Translations under genes and position numbers: made by a program
Source: Fervidibacter sinensis
Lineage (GTDB): Bacteria; Armatimonadota; Fervidibacteria; Fervidibacterales; Fervidibacteraceae
Reading direction: 5' to 3' (one strand)
Assembly (NCBI GenBank): GCA_032161045.1
Contig: JAVHTH010000014.1
DNA: 64,000 bases
The notes under the pieces: generated by a model
Told to the model about the DNA's origin: nothing
The model's database searches: none
Seen by the model: the letters and a program-made list of their open reading frames with translations, nothing else
Shown: piece after piece, positions 27,598-36,493 of the stretch
Numbering within the stretch: the first letter of the stretch is position 1
How the letters are laid out: every line of letters starts with the position of its first letter

Positions 27598-28710
27598 TCA
27601 CTGCACAACTGGGAACTTCTCCAAAACCTCCTTCAACGCCGTGATAAACCGTTCAACAGTTTCTGGAGTCCCGACATCAACCCGCAAGTGAGTTGGCAGA
27701 CCGAAAGGCTCACACGGACGGACAATTACGCCCTTGCGCAGAAGAGCCTCAGCAACTTCTTTCGCCGAACACTTGACATCTATCAGCACGAAGTTTGCTT
27801 CGGTCGGAACATACTTTAACCCCAACTGCTCTAAACCGCGATACATTAGCCGTTTGCTCTTCCAAACGGTTTTCCTCACTCTGTCAAGGAATTCGGCGTC
27901 GTCAAGGGCTGCCTCAGCCGCTGCCGCTGCGATGCTGCTGACATTGAAGGGCTCTCGGACTTTGAGAAGGTGCTGGGCTATTTCTGGGCGAGCAAACCCA
28001 TATCCCACTCGCAATCCGGCAAGCCCGTAGGCTTTTGAGAAAGTTCGGAGCACAATGACTGGGTAGCCTTCCCTCAGGTAATCCAACGACTTGGGGTAAT
28101 CGGGCGATTCCACGAATTCAGCGTATGCTTCGTCAAGCACAACTATGACGCCTTCCGGAATTTCATCCAACAACGACTTTATTGCTCGATCGCGCAAAAT
28201 TGTCCCCGCCGGGTTGTTCGGGTTGTCAATAAAAACGATTTTTGTCCGCTCCGTTATTGCATCAAGCAGCCCAGCGACATCGTGAACGAAATCGCGCAAT
28301 GGCACCTTAACGCAAACGGCATCCATCAAGGTGCTCAAGATGTCATACATGACGAACGAAGGGGTGCTGAAAACCACTTCATCGCCCGGCTCAATGAAAG
28401 TTTGGACTATGTGCAGCAAAATTTCGTCTGAGCCGCGACCGAGCAAAACCCAATCTGGCGGGACATTGTAAAAGTTAGCGATTTTGTGGCGAAGTCGGTA
28501 ATAAGAGTCGTCAGGGTAGCGATGAATTTCCGTCAAAACCTTCGCTGCCGCTTCAACGGCTTTAGGGGATGGTCCAATCGGATTCTCGTTTGATGCGAGT
28601 TTGATAACTTCTGTCAACCCTAACTCTCGCTGAACTTCCTCAATCGGCTTGCCGGGCACATAAGGTTTGAGCCTATGCACAGCCTTCCTGACGCGACTCG
28701 CCCAATCCAT
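27598..28710 (-). CDS. hisC: Histidinol-phosphate aminotransferase
   Basis: PLP-dependent enzyme of histidine synthesis (imidazole-acetol phosphate to histidinol phosphate). Class I/II aminotransferase features: LASNENPIGPSPKA near the N-terminus, FIDNPNNPAGTIL, VVLDEAYAEF and the PLP lysine in RTFSKAYGLAGLRVGYG. About 370 residues. The frame is open to 28731; ATG 28710 is preferred because GGAAAGGAG lies about 10 bases upstream. It is downstream of lon, with no other his gene in the window. Confidence 0.9.
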   Translation of the reverse strand: MDWASRVRKAVHRLKPYVPGKPIEEVQRELGLTEVIKLASNENPIGPSPKAVEAAAKVLTEIHRYPDDSYYRLRHKIANFYNVPPDWVLLGRGSDEILLHIVQTFIEPGDEVVFSTPSFVMYDILSTLMDAVCVKVPLRDFVHDVAGLLDAITERTKIVFIDNPNNPAGTILRDRAIKSLLDEIPEGVIVVLDEAYAEFVESPDYPKSLDYLREGYPVIVLRTFSKAYGLAGLRVGYGFARPEIAQHLLKVREPFNVSSIAAAAAEAALDDAEFLDRVRKTVWKSKRLMYRGLEQLGLKYVPTEANFVLIDVKCSAKEVAEALLRKGVIVRPCEPFGLPTHLRVDVGTPETVERFITALKEVLEKFPVVQ

Positions 28711-28827
28711 TCCCACCATGCTCCTTTCCATCCCAAGCCAATAACTGAAAAGAGCCTTTTGTAGCGGTCAAAATTCTCATATTGCTCTTGACCCCTGTCA
28801 AAATCCCCTACAGCCCATAAGGTCTCG

Positions 28828-31248
28828 TCAAGCCACTGCTGATGCGACGACCGTTGTTTGCAACTTTTCAGAGAAGCCCTTCAACGCTACGGGCAGAACT
28901 TCATCCATGTGTTTGACGAAAACCAGTTGCAGTTCCTTCAAGATTTTCGGTGGCAGGTCTTGCAAGTCTTTTTCGTTCTCCTTCGGCAAGATGACGACTT
29001 TCAAGCCAGCGCGGTGAGCGCCGATGAGTTTTTCCTTTATACCGCCAACAGGTAGAACTTTCCCGCGTAAGGTTATTTCTCCGGTCATGCCAACTTCCCT
29101 TCTAACCGGAAGACCGAGCAAAGCCGAAATGAGCGCCACAGCAATCGTTATCCCTGCAGATGGACCGTCTTTGGGAATTGCACCGGCGGGGACATGGATG
29201 TGGAGGTCTGTCTTCTCAGTGAACCTGTCAGTGATGCCCAATCTTGAAATGACGGAGCGAGCGTAAGTTAACGCTGCCTTTGCGGACTCTTGCATTACCT
29301 CTCCAAGTTGCCCTGTCAAGACCAATTTCCCGCTACCTTCCAGCAAAGCGACTTCAACCGATAAGACATCACCACCAACTCCCGTCCACGCCAGCGCTGT
29401 TGCAACGCCAATTTCATCCTGTTCTTCGGCTTCTCCCAACCGGAACTTTGGCGGACCGAGGAACTTTGAGAGGTTGGTTGGCGTAACCCTGACAGAAACC
29501 TCTTTCCCTTTTGCGACTTGAACGGCAACCTTGCGCATGACTGCTTGAATCTGTCGTTCCAGATTCCGGACGCCCGCCTCTTGCGTGTAATGTCGGATAA
29601 TGTGCCGTAACGCTGGCTCAGTTATTGTCAAGTGCTCCCGTTTCAACCCATGACTTTCAAGGTTCTTGGGGATTAAGTGTCTGATAGCGATCTGAACCTT
29701 CTCGTCCTCAGTGTAGCCCGGAAAGTTGATGATTTCCAACCGGTCCCGAAGGGCTGGTGGGATTGTGTCGGTGACATTGCCTGTCAAGATGAAAAGCACC
29801 TCGCTGAGGTCAAAGGGAACTTCAATGTAGTGGTCGCTGAAAGCGTTGTTTTGTTCTGGATCAAGGGCTTCAAGCAAAGCCGCTGCGGGGTCGCCACGCC
29901 AATCAACACCGAGTTTGTCAATTTCGTCAAGCATGAAAACCGGGTTCTTCGTGCCGGCTTGTCTTATGCCTTGAATGATGCGTCCCGGCAGCGCACCGAC
30001 ATAAGTTCGCCTATGCCCGCGAATTTCCGCTTCGTCTCGGATTCCCCCCAAACTCATGCGAACGAACTTTCGCCCCATCGCCCTTGCGATGGATTTTCCG
30101 ATGCTCGTCTTCCCGACACCCGGTGGACCGATGAAGCACAAAATTGGACCTTTCGTTTTATCGGTCAATTTGCGGACCGCCAAGAACTCCAAAATTCGTT
30201 CCTTGACATCTTTAAGCCCGTAGTGGTCTTCGTCCAAGATTCGTTGTGCCCGTTCAATGTCAAGGTTGTCCTTTGTTCGTTTGTTCCAAGGCAGACTGAG
30301 CAGCCAATCCAAGTAAGTTCTGATGACCCCGGTTTCGGGCGACATGGGCGGTATTTTTTCAAGCCTTTCAATTTCTTTCAATGCCCTCTCTCGTGCTTCG
30401 TCCGGCAATTTAAGTTTTGCGACTTTTTCTCGCAACTCTTCAACTTCAGCGGCGAAGATATCCCGTTCCCCCAATTCCTCTTGAATTGCTTTGAGTCGCT
30501 CCCGCAGGATGAACTCCCTCTGGCTTGCGCTGACACCTTCCCTGACTTTGCTTTCAATCTTCCGCTCCAAGTCCATGATTTGCAATTCCCGTTCCAGCAG
30601 AGTCACCAATTTTTGTAGCCTCTCTTTCACAGACAGCGTTTCCAACAAACTCTGCTTTTCGGTTGGCTTCAAATCCATCAAAGACGCAATCAAATCGGAA
30701 AGGCGCATTGGGTCATCAACGGTGCTCAAAGTCATTAAGACATCAGGGGAGAGGGAGCGGCTTCCCTGAACGAGTTGCTCAAACTTTTGCCTAACTAACC
30801 TTTCCAACGCCATCACTTCAGGGTCTTGTTCGTATGTTTCAGCCAACTCTTCAACGACAGCAAGGTAAAAAGGCTCGGAACGGGCAATTTCAACTAAGCG
30901 GGCGCGAAAACGACCTTCAGCCAAAACCCTGACATTGCCGTCAGGCAACCTCATTGGTTGGAGCAAATCTGCGACCGTCCCGATTTCGTAAAGGTCTGAC
31001 TGCTTAGGTTCCATTATCGTCGGACTGCGTTGAAGGACCATGAAAACAGGCGAATTGTTAGCAAACGCCTCCTCCATCGCCCTAAGCGATTTTTGTCGTC
31101 CAATCAAAACAGGTGTGATCGCACTTGGAAAAACGACAAGTTCGGGCAAAGGTATCATTGGCAAAGCGTAAGTTGGTCCATGTCCCGATGCCTCAGGTCG
31201 TTCAGGAACTTCCTTTGAGTTCGCACCTTTGAGTTTTATTTGGCGCAT
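28828..31248 (-). CDS. lon: ATP-dependent Lon protease
   Basis: Cytosolic AAA+ serine protease for misfolded proteins. Domain order: LonN substrate-binding domain (about residues 28-225), helical linker, AAA+ domain with Walker A GPPGVGKTSIGK and Walker B PVFMLDEIDKL, then the protease domain with the Ser in KDGPSAGITIA and the Lys in GGIKEKLIGAHRAG. 806 residues, close to the standard length. It follows clpX and clpP on the same strand, but a repeat/MITE and a decayed toxin-antitoxin locus lie between clpX and lon. Confidence 0.97.
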   Translation of the reverse strand: MRQIKLKGANSKEVPERPEASGHGPTYALPMIPLPELVVFPSAITPVLIGRQKSLRAMEEAFANNSPVFMVLQRSPTIMEPKQSDLYEIGTVADLLQPMRLPDGNVRVLAEGRFRARLVEIARSEPFYLAVVEELAETYEQDPEVMALERLVRQKFEQLVQGSRSLSPDVLMTLSTVDDPMRLSDLIASLMDLKPTEKQSLLETLSVKERLQKLVTLLERELQIMDLERKIESKVREGVSASQREFILRERLKAIQEELGERDIFAAEVEELREKVAKLKLPDEARERALKEIERLEKIPPMSPETGVIRTYLDWLLSLPWNKRTKDNLDIERAQRILDEDHYGLKDVKERILEFLAVRKLTDKTKGPILCFIGPPGVGKTSIGKSIARAMGRKFVRMSLGGIRDEAEIRGHRRTYVGALPGRIIQGIRQAGTKNPVFMLDEIDKLGVDWRGDPAAALLEALDPEQNNAFSDHYIEVPFDLSEVLFILTGNVTDTIPPALRDRLEIINFPGYTEDEKVQIAIRHLIPKNLESHGLKREHLTITEPALRHIIRHYTQEAGVRNLERQIQAVMRKVAVQVAKGKEVSVRVTPTNLSKFLGPPKFRLGEAEEQDEIGVATALAWTGVGGDVLSVEVALLEGSGKLVLTGQLGEVMQESAKAALTYARSVISRLGITDRFTEKTDLHIHVPAGAIPKDGPSAGITIAVALISALLGLPVRREVGMTGEITLRGKVLPVGGIKEKLIGAHRAGLKVVILPKENEKDLQDLPPKILKELQLVFVKHMDEVLPVALKGFSEKLQTTVVASAVA

Positions 31249-31275
31249 TTTCGTTCACTCCTTTTGACGGAATGA

Positions 31276-31661
31276 CTATTTTGGAACTTTTTCGTTTTTC
31301 ACCGCCACCCATTTAAAGCATGTTAGGAGTTACGCAGTTGGATGTAGGGGCGGCTGCTAAGCCGCCCGCAAGGGCAGTTTTAACCCCTTATAAAGGATGT
31401 TTTCGGGCAGATTATCGTCCGCCCCTACACAAAATGACATTAACTGCGTAAGTCCTAAGCATGTTTCGTGCAATCTCCGAAAGTCCACAGCGTTTTTAGT
31501 TAAGAGCACCCAACCGTTTTGTGCAGCGATAATAGGTAACGCTCGTCTTTCTTTTCGCCTTTCAAACCGATTTGCCTCGGCGAGACTACATTAACGCCAA
31601 TTTTCAAAAGCCTTTGAATAAGTTCCTCCTCATCCGCACTCTCATCCAGCAAAATGGTTAC
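31276..31661 (-). pseudogene. Decayed DUF5615-like (PIN-related) toxin gene
   Basis: The first part reads VTILLDESADEEELI ... GVNVVSPRQIGL ... DERYLL, matching DUF5615 starts. The frame then runs to a stop at 31500. The next frame continues the family sequence as AAQNGWVLLTKNAVDFRRLH, so one base is missing near 31527-31535. The gene is then split by the 136-bp element at 31323-31458. Removing that element and one target duplicate restores an open frame ending at the TAG at 31276-31278. The start codon is unclear (no ATG near 31660; TTG 31652 is possible). It overlaps the stop of the antitoxin-like gene by a few bases, as expected of a toxin-antitoxin pair. Confidence 0.75.
31323..31458. mobile_element. 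136-bp MITE-like element with TIRs and 5-bp TSD
   Basis: Terminal inverted repeats of 17 bases with one mismatch, TTAGGAGTTACGCAGTT (31323-31339) and AACTGCGTAAGTCCTAA (31442-31458), are flanked by direct repeats GCATG (31318-31322 and 31459-31463). Inside, GTAGGGGCGG and CCGCCCCTAC form a second inverted pair. It is too short to code a transposase, so it would need one supplied in trans. It lies inside the decayed DUF5615-like gene, downstream of clpX and upstream of lon. Confidence 0.85.
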
Positions 31662-32026
31662 CCTTTGTCTTGAAACGGAAGCGGCGGCAATTTCCCCCGA
31701 ATTGAGCGAACACGCTCTAAGTAACCTGTCTTCTTTGCCCATTTCAAAAAATCCTCCCATGCCCGTTTCGCTTCCTCTCTCAAGACCTCATAGTGTTCAT
31801 CAGCCCAACGGAGTGCTTCGTGGATTGCTTCAACTGGAACTTCCCACTGAGCAGCAAGTTTCTTTGGAGATTTCTTGTTCGTCCGAACCCAGTAAAAGAC
31901 ATCGCTTACACGGGTTCTCCCTGTCCCCTTCAGATACGGTTCTTTGCTCCCCGTTTCTGGGCGAAATTCAAGGAAGCGATAACCATCACGCTCAAGCAAG
32001 GCTTGCTCCTTCGGTTTCTGCGGCAT
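31658..32026 (-). CDS. DUF433-like antitoxin
   Basis: 122 residues from ATG 32026, with GAGGTGA upstream. The core TRVSDVFYWVRTNKKSPKKL followed by AAQWEVPVEAIHEALRWADEH matches the helix-turn-helix of DUF433 proteins, predicted VapB-type antitoxins often paired with DUF5615 PIN-like toxins. That pairing is seen here, but the toxin is broken while this gene is intact. It sits between clpX and lon, 32 bases after the clpX stop. It probably bound its own promoter when paired; its present role is unclear. Confidence 0.7.
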   Translation of the reverse strand: MPQKPKEQALLERDGYRFLEFRPETGSKEPYLKGTGRTRVSDVFYWVRTNKKSPKKLAAQWEVPVEAIHEALRWADEHYEVLREEAKRAWEDFLKWAKKTGYLERVRSIRGKLPPLPFQDKG

Positions 32027-32058
32027 AAAATTATCACCTCGGCTCGCTTGTTCTCTTG

Positions 32059-33345
32059 TCAAGCAGTCTCGCGTTCTTCCCACCTTTCGTTTTCACTCAA
32101 GAGCAAAGGCTTTTTCCGTTGGCGGACAGTTTCTTCAGTGATGACACACTGCCGGATACCTTCCAGCGATGGCAATTCAAACATCACATCAAGCATGATT
32201 TCCTCAATGATGGTTTTCAGAGCACGAGCGCCTGTTTTTCGGCTAAGGGCTTCATCAGCAATCGCTTCCAATGCTTCAGGGGTGACGATCAATTCCACAC
32301 CTTCCGCTTCCAGCAGGGCTTGATACTGCTTGATGATGGCGTTCTTCGGTTCGGTCATCACCCTAATCAAATCTTCCTTGGTTAGTGGGTCAACGACGGC
32401 GATGACAGGTAATCGCCCGATGAACTCGGGAATGAACCCATATTTGAGCAAGTCTTCGGGCATGACATACTTGAGCAAGTTCCCTCGTTCCTCCTTGCTC
32501 CTGATTCTCGCTCCAAACCCCATGCTGTTTTCCTTCAATCGCGCTTCAATGATTTTGTCAAGCCCGTCAAAAGCGCCACCACAGATGAACAGGATGCCAG
32601 TTGTGTCAAGTTGGATGAATTCTTGGTGTGGGTGTTTGCGACCGCCTTGTGGCGGGACATTCGCGATTGTGCCTTCAAGGATTTTCAGCAAAGCCTGCTG
32701 AACACCTTCGCCGGAGACATCCCTCGTGATTGAAGGGTTGTCAGCGGACTTACGGGCGATCTTGTCAATTTCGTCAATGTAAACGATGCCATGTTTGGCT
32801 GCCTCTAAATCGCCATTGGCTGCTTGGATGAGCCTGAGCAAGATGTTCTCAACATCCTCGCCGACATAACCCGCTTCCGTCAAACTGGTCGCATCGGCGA
32901 TAGCAAAAGGAACATCCAACATTTTCGCCAATGTCCGAGCCAGCAATGTTTTCCCCGAGCCCGTCGGTCCGATGAGTAAGATGTTGCTCTTTTCAATTTC
33001 CACACCGCTGTCTGGTGGCATCAAAATGCGTTTGTAGTGATTGTAAACGGCGACGGACAAAATCTTCTTTGCTCTATCTTGCCCCACGACATATTGGTTC
33101 AGGAACTCATAAATTTCGCGAGGCTTCGGGAGCCTCATGGGTTTGAAAGAACTCGTCCTTTGAGTGCGGTAACTGCCTTTTCGTTCGGTTCCTGACAAAC
33201 CCAACATGTCGTAGCAAGTTTGAACGCAGTCGGCGCAAATGTTCACCCCTCCCGGTCCAAGTATCATGCTTGGCACTTCGTCTTTCCGACGGAAGCAAAA
33301 AGAGCATCTTGGGTTACTTCGGTCTTCGCTTCCAAACAAAGGCAT
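32059..33345 (-). CDS. clpX: ClpX, ATPase subunit of Clp protease
   Basis: AAA+ unfoldase that feeds substrates to ClpP. An N-terminal zinc-binding domain has C14, C17, C37 and C40; Walker A is GPTGSGKTLLART, Walker B VYIDEIDKIARK, and MGFGARIRS is the IGF-like loop that docks to ClpP. 428 residues, typical. It is located directly downstream of clpP (75-base gap) on the same strand. Confidence 0.97.
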   Translation of the reverse strand: MPLFGSEDRSNPRCSFCFRRKDEVPSMILGPGGVNICADCVQTCYDMLGLSGTERKGSYRTQRTSSFKPMRLPKPREIYEFLNQYVVGQDRAKKILSVAVYNHYKRILMPPDSGVEIEKSNILLIGPTGSGKTLLARTLAKMLDVPFAIADATSLTEAGYVGEDVENILLRLIQAANGDLEAAKHGIVYIDEIDKIARKSADNPSITRDVSGEGVQQALLKILEGTIANVPPQGGRKHPHQEFIQLDTTGILFICGGAFDGLDKIIEARLKENSMGFGARIRSKEERGNLLKYVMPEDLLKYGFIPEFIGRLPVIAVVDPLTKEDLIRVMTEPKNAIIKQYQALLEAEGVELIVTPEALEAIADEALSRKTGARALKTIIEEIMLDVMFELPSLEGIRQCVITEETVRQRKKPLLLSENERWEERETA

Positions 33346-33419
33346 CCTTATCGCCTCCGTTTTCTGTTCTTCACCTTTTTTGTGTTCGGCAATTTGTAAA
33401 GGTTACTTTGCAACCGAGG

Positions 33420-34004
33420 TCACTCTCCGCGCTTTTCCAAAACATAGTCCACTATGCCATATTCACGAGCCTCATAAGGGTCCATGAAAAAGTCGCGTTC
33501 GGTGTCGCGCTCAATCCTTTCCAGCGGTTGTCCTGTATGGTAAGCGAGGATTTTGTTGATCGTGTTCTTGATCTTCAAAATCTCGCGGGCATAAACTTCA
33601 ACATCTGCAGCCTTTCCTTGAACTCCACCCCAAGGTTGGTGAATCATGATGCGGGCATGGGGTAGAGCGTAACGCTTCCCCTTCGCGCCCGCCGCTAAGA
33701 GAACCGCTGCCATGCTGTAGGCGTGACCGATGCAGTAAGTTGCCACATCAGGCTTGATGAACTGCATGGCGTCGTAAATCGCTAAGCCCGCATCAACGGA
33801 ACCACCGGGGCTGTTAATGTAAAGGTCAATGGTCAAATCAGGGTCTTCCTTTTCAAGGAACAGCAACTGGGCAATCACCACATTCGCTACCTGATCAGTA
33901 ATCTCGCCACCAAGGAAGACTATTCGGTTTTTGAGCAAGCGTGAGTAAATGTCATATGCTCGTTCGCCGCGCGGTGTCTCCTCAATGACCCATGGGATAA
34001 GCAC
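33420..34004 (-). CDS. clpP: ClpP, proteolytic subunit of Clp protease
   Basis: Self-compartmentalising serine protease. The triad S97 (GHAYSMAA), H122 (MIHQPWGG) and D171 falls at canonical positions; 194 residues. Its neighbours, trigger factor upstream and clpX downstream, match the widely conserved tig-clpP-clpX order, here with a reductase gene between tig and clpP. Confidence 0.97.
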   Translation of the reverse strand: MLIPWVIEETPRGERAYDIYSRLLKNRIVFLGGEITDQVANVVIAQLLFLEKEDPDLTIDLYINSPGGSVDAGLAIYDAMQFIKPDVATYCIGHAYSMAAVLLAAGAKGKRYALPHARIMIHQPWGGVQGKAADVEVYAREILKIKNTINKILAYHTGQPLERIERDTERDFFMDPYEAREYGIVDYVLEKRGE

Positions 34005-34040
34005 AACTTCATCCCTCCTTCAAGTTTTTCGGTCTTGTCT

Positions 34041-34901
34041 TCAAGCATGATGCAGAACTTCAGCAACGACTATCCGCCATGAAGTTGTAGGGCGACCAAG
34101 TAGTTGACTCAACTGATGGCTGTCATCAAATAGATCGCCCTCTGCAACCGCTTCCTCTATTGAAGCGAGAAAACGGGCAAAAGTTTCTGGAACCCCCGTT
34201 GAAACGAGCCAACGAACATATTCGCCGGGCATGACATTTTTGTAACAAATCTCCTTGCCCGTTTGACGGGAAATTTCAGCGGCAAGTTCCTCCATTGTAA
34301 AGGCTTCGTCTCCCGCCAATTCGTAAGTCTTGCCTGAATGCCCTTCAGTTGTCAACACCACCGCTGCCGCCTCTGCGTAATCTGAACGCGGCGCTGCAGA
34401 GATTTTTCCCTTGCCCGCACACCCTACGATGAACCCCTGAGTGATGGCGGTTTTGACCAGCGATGAGTAGTTCTCAACATACCAACCGTTGCGCAAAATC
34501 GTGTAGTCCAGTCCAGATGCCTTGATCATCTCTTCGGTTTGGCGATGTTCTTCCGCAATCACACCTAACCTTGAACGTTCGGCATGTAAAACGCTGGTGT
34601 AAACGATAGTTTCCACTCCACTTTGTTTTGCCGCTTCAATCACATTTCGGTGCTGCTCCACCCTGCGACCAACGGACGGGGAAGAAATGAACATCAATTT
34701 CTTCACACCTTCAAACGCTTTCTCCAATGTTTCGGGGCGGTCATAATCTGCCACCCTGACGACCACTCCCCTTTGAGCGAACTCTTGTGCCTTCTCTGGG
34801 TCCCGAACCGCCAAAACCAAACCGTTAGGCGTAACTTTGCCAAGCAGAAATTCAACAACTTTTCGCCCCAATTGTCCCGTTGCCGCAGTTACGCAAATCA
34901 T
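34041..34901 (-). CDS. NAD(P)-binding NmrA/QOR2-like reductase
   Basis: Atypical short-chain dehydrogenase. It begins MICVTAATGQLGRKVVEFLL, the TGxxGxxG-type Rossmann motif, with LRNGWYVENYSSLV and AGDEAFTMEELA as in QorB-type NADPH:quinone reductases. About 286 residues from ATG 34901; a longer frame reaches 34952, but the Rossmann strand must be near the N-terminus and GAGGTGATT lies just upstream. It is inserted between tig and clpP, an unusual position. Confidence 0.82.
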   Translation of the reverse strand: MICVTAATGQLGRKVVEFLLGKVTPNGLVLAVRDPEKAQEFAQRGVVVRVADYDRPETLEKAFEGVKKLMFISSPSVGRRVEQHRNVIEAAKQSGVETIVYTSVLHAERSRLGVIAEEHRQTEEMIKASGLDYTILRNGWYVENYSSLVKTAITQGFIVGCAGKGKISAAPRSDYAEAAAVVLTTEGHSGKTYELAGDEAFTMEELAAEISRQTGKEICYKNVMPGEYVRWLVSTGVPETFARFLASIEEAVAEGDLFDDSHQLSQLLGRPTTSWRIVVAEVLHHA

Positions 34902-34960
34902 CCTACAATCACCTCGTGGAGAACTTTTCCCAAGTCGCGTTGCTGAGTTCAACTCAGTTG

Positions 34961-36262
34961 TTAAGGATTTGAGGATTTACCTTCCCCGCCCTGTTCTCCT
35001 TCTGCCTCTTCTATCCACTGGGCCGTCGTCAAGATTAAGTCCATCACTCGTTGCTCTAAAATCCTTCTTCGCACAGAGGCAATATCGTCTTCGGTCAATT
35101 CCCGTTCTCCTTCAAGCATCTGCTGAACTTCTTCGTCGGTGACGGTAATTCCCTCGCGTTCCGCAATTGCTTCTAAGATGAAACGAAGTCTCAAGACCCG
35201 CTCAGCATCTTGTTTGAGTTCGTTCCGGTATTCATCAAGGCTTTTGCCTTGCCTTGCGAGCCATGCTTCAAGGGTCAGCCCCTGTCTTCTCAAAGAAACC
35301 TCGGTTTCTGCCAGCAACTCGTTTGTGAACTTTTCAACCAGAGCATTGGGAATGGTGACTTGACAAACTTGCAGTAAGGCGTCCTCCGCTTGAGCGGTTT
35401 CGGACGCACGAATTGCCCTTCTCATCCGCGTTTCCAGATCGCGTTTCACCTCTTCCTTTAGTGCCTCTACGCTTTCCAATCCCAATTCTTCCTTCACGAC
35501 CTCATCGTTTAATTCAGGCAAAACGCGCCTCAGTACCCCTTCAACGACAAACTTGACTTGAACAGTCTTGCCAGCAAGTTGCGGGTTGTGGTAATCGTCA
35601 GGGTATGTGAAAGAAAATTCCCCCTCGTCCCCCTGCTTTTTCCCAACAAGGTTTTGTGGCAACGGTGGGGTCCAGCCCGAAGCGCCAGCAACGAATGTCC
35701 CGCTTTGCCACTGCTCGCTTGGTTCCTCCCCTTCCTCCAATACTTGATACCGAACCCGCACTCTGTCTCCTTCCTGAGCGGGTTCCTCCGTCGCCTCATA
35801 GCGAGCCAACTCTTGGCGAATATCTTCAAGTGCCTCTTGAATCATCTCTTCGGTAACTTGCGCCTTCACCCGCTTTAGGGTTAAACCCTTATACTCACCT
35901 AATTTCACCTCGGGCTTGGTGATCACTTCGGCGACAAACCTTAAAGGTTGCCCTTCCGCAAACTGCACATCCCGCCAATCGGGCAAAGTGATGGGCTCTA
36001 AGTTGTGTTCTTTCAAAGCGGTCATCAACGCCTCAGGGAGCAAGTTCTCCAAAATTTGCTGCCGAACTTGCTCCTCACCGACCCATCTTTTGATTAGTCC
36101 CGGCGGGATGTGCCCTGGGCGAAATCCAGGCACCCTTATGCTTCGGCTCAACCGCCGGAAAACCGCCTCTGTCGTCCGTTGAACTTCTTCGGCAGGAACT
36201 TCAACCTGCAACTCCCAAACATGTGGTTCTTTTTGCGCAATTTGAACGCTTGCCAACTGCAT
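34961..36262 (-). CDS. tig: Trigger factor
   Basis: Ribosome-associated chaperone and peptidyl-prolyl isomerase. The N-terminal ribosome-binding domain carries the GFRPGHIPPGLIK loop near residue 46, corresponding to the GFRxGxxP signature. A FKBP-like PPIase domain (about 150-235; EGDRVRVRYQVLEEGE, FSFTYPDDYHNPQLAGK) and the C-terminal helical arms follow. 433 residues, standard. First gene of the tig-clpP-clpX run. Confidence 0.96.
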   Translation of the reverse strand: MQLASVQIAQKEPHVWELQVEVPAEEVQRTTEAVFRRLSRSIRVPGFRPGHIPPGLIKRWVGEEQVRQQILENLLPEALMTALKEHNLEPITLPDWRDVQFAEGQPLRFVAEVITKPEVKLGEYKGLTLKRVKAQVTEEMIQEALEDIRQELARYEATEEPAQEGDRVRVRYQVLEEGEEPSEQWQSGTFVAGASGWTPPLPQNLVGKKQGDEGEFSFTYPDDYHNPQLAGKTVQVKFVVEGVLRRVLPELNDEVVKEELGLESVEALKEEVKRDLETRMRRAIRASETAQAEDALLQVCQVTIPNALVEKFTNELLAETEVSLRRQGLTLEAWLARQGKSLDEYRNELKQDAERVLRLRFILEAIAEREGITVTDEEVQQMLEGERELTEDDIASVRRRILEQRVMDLILTTAQWIEEAEGEQGGEGKSSNP

Positions 36263-36493
36263 CTTCGTCCCTCACTTCCTTGTTTTAGGTCATGGTTCGT
36301 TCAAGTGGTAGGCAGAAACATTTTAACGGTTTCTGCCACAGGATGTTTGACAGACGAATCCCCTCTTTTGCCGAAAATCGGGAGTTCAAAAAGCAAGACC
36401 TTGAAAAAGTTTAACGCCCTTTGCCCCAAAATGTCGTTGCGGATGATCCCATGTTTTTGCCCCAGCAAATCTTTCGTCGCCAAACCTTCAGGT

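Noticed and set aside
29677..30618. 313-residue plus-strand open frame
   Set aside because: It is antisense to lon, whose motifs are all intact; low complexity of Phe/Gln-rich shadow translation.
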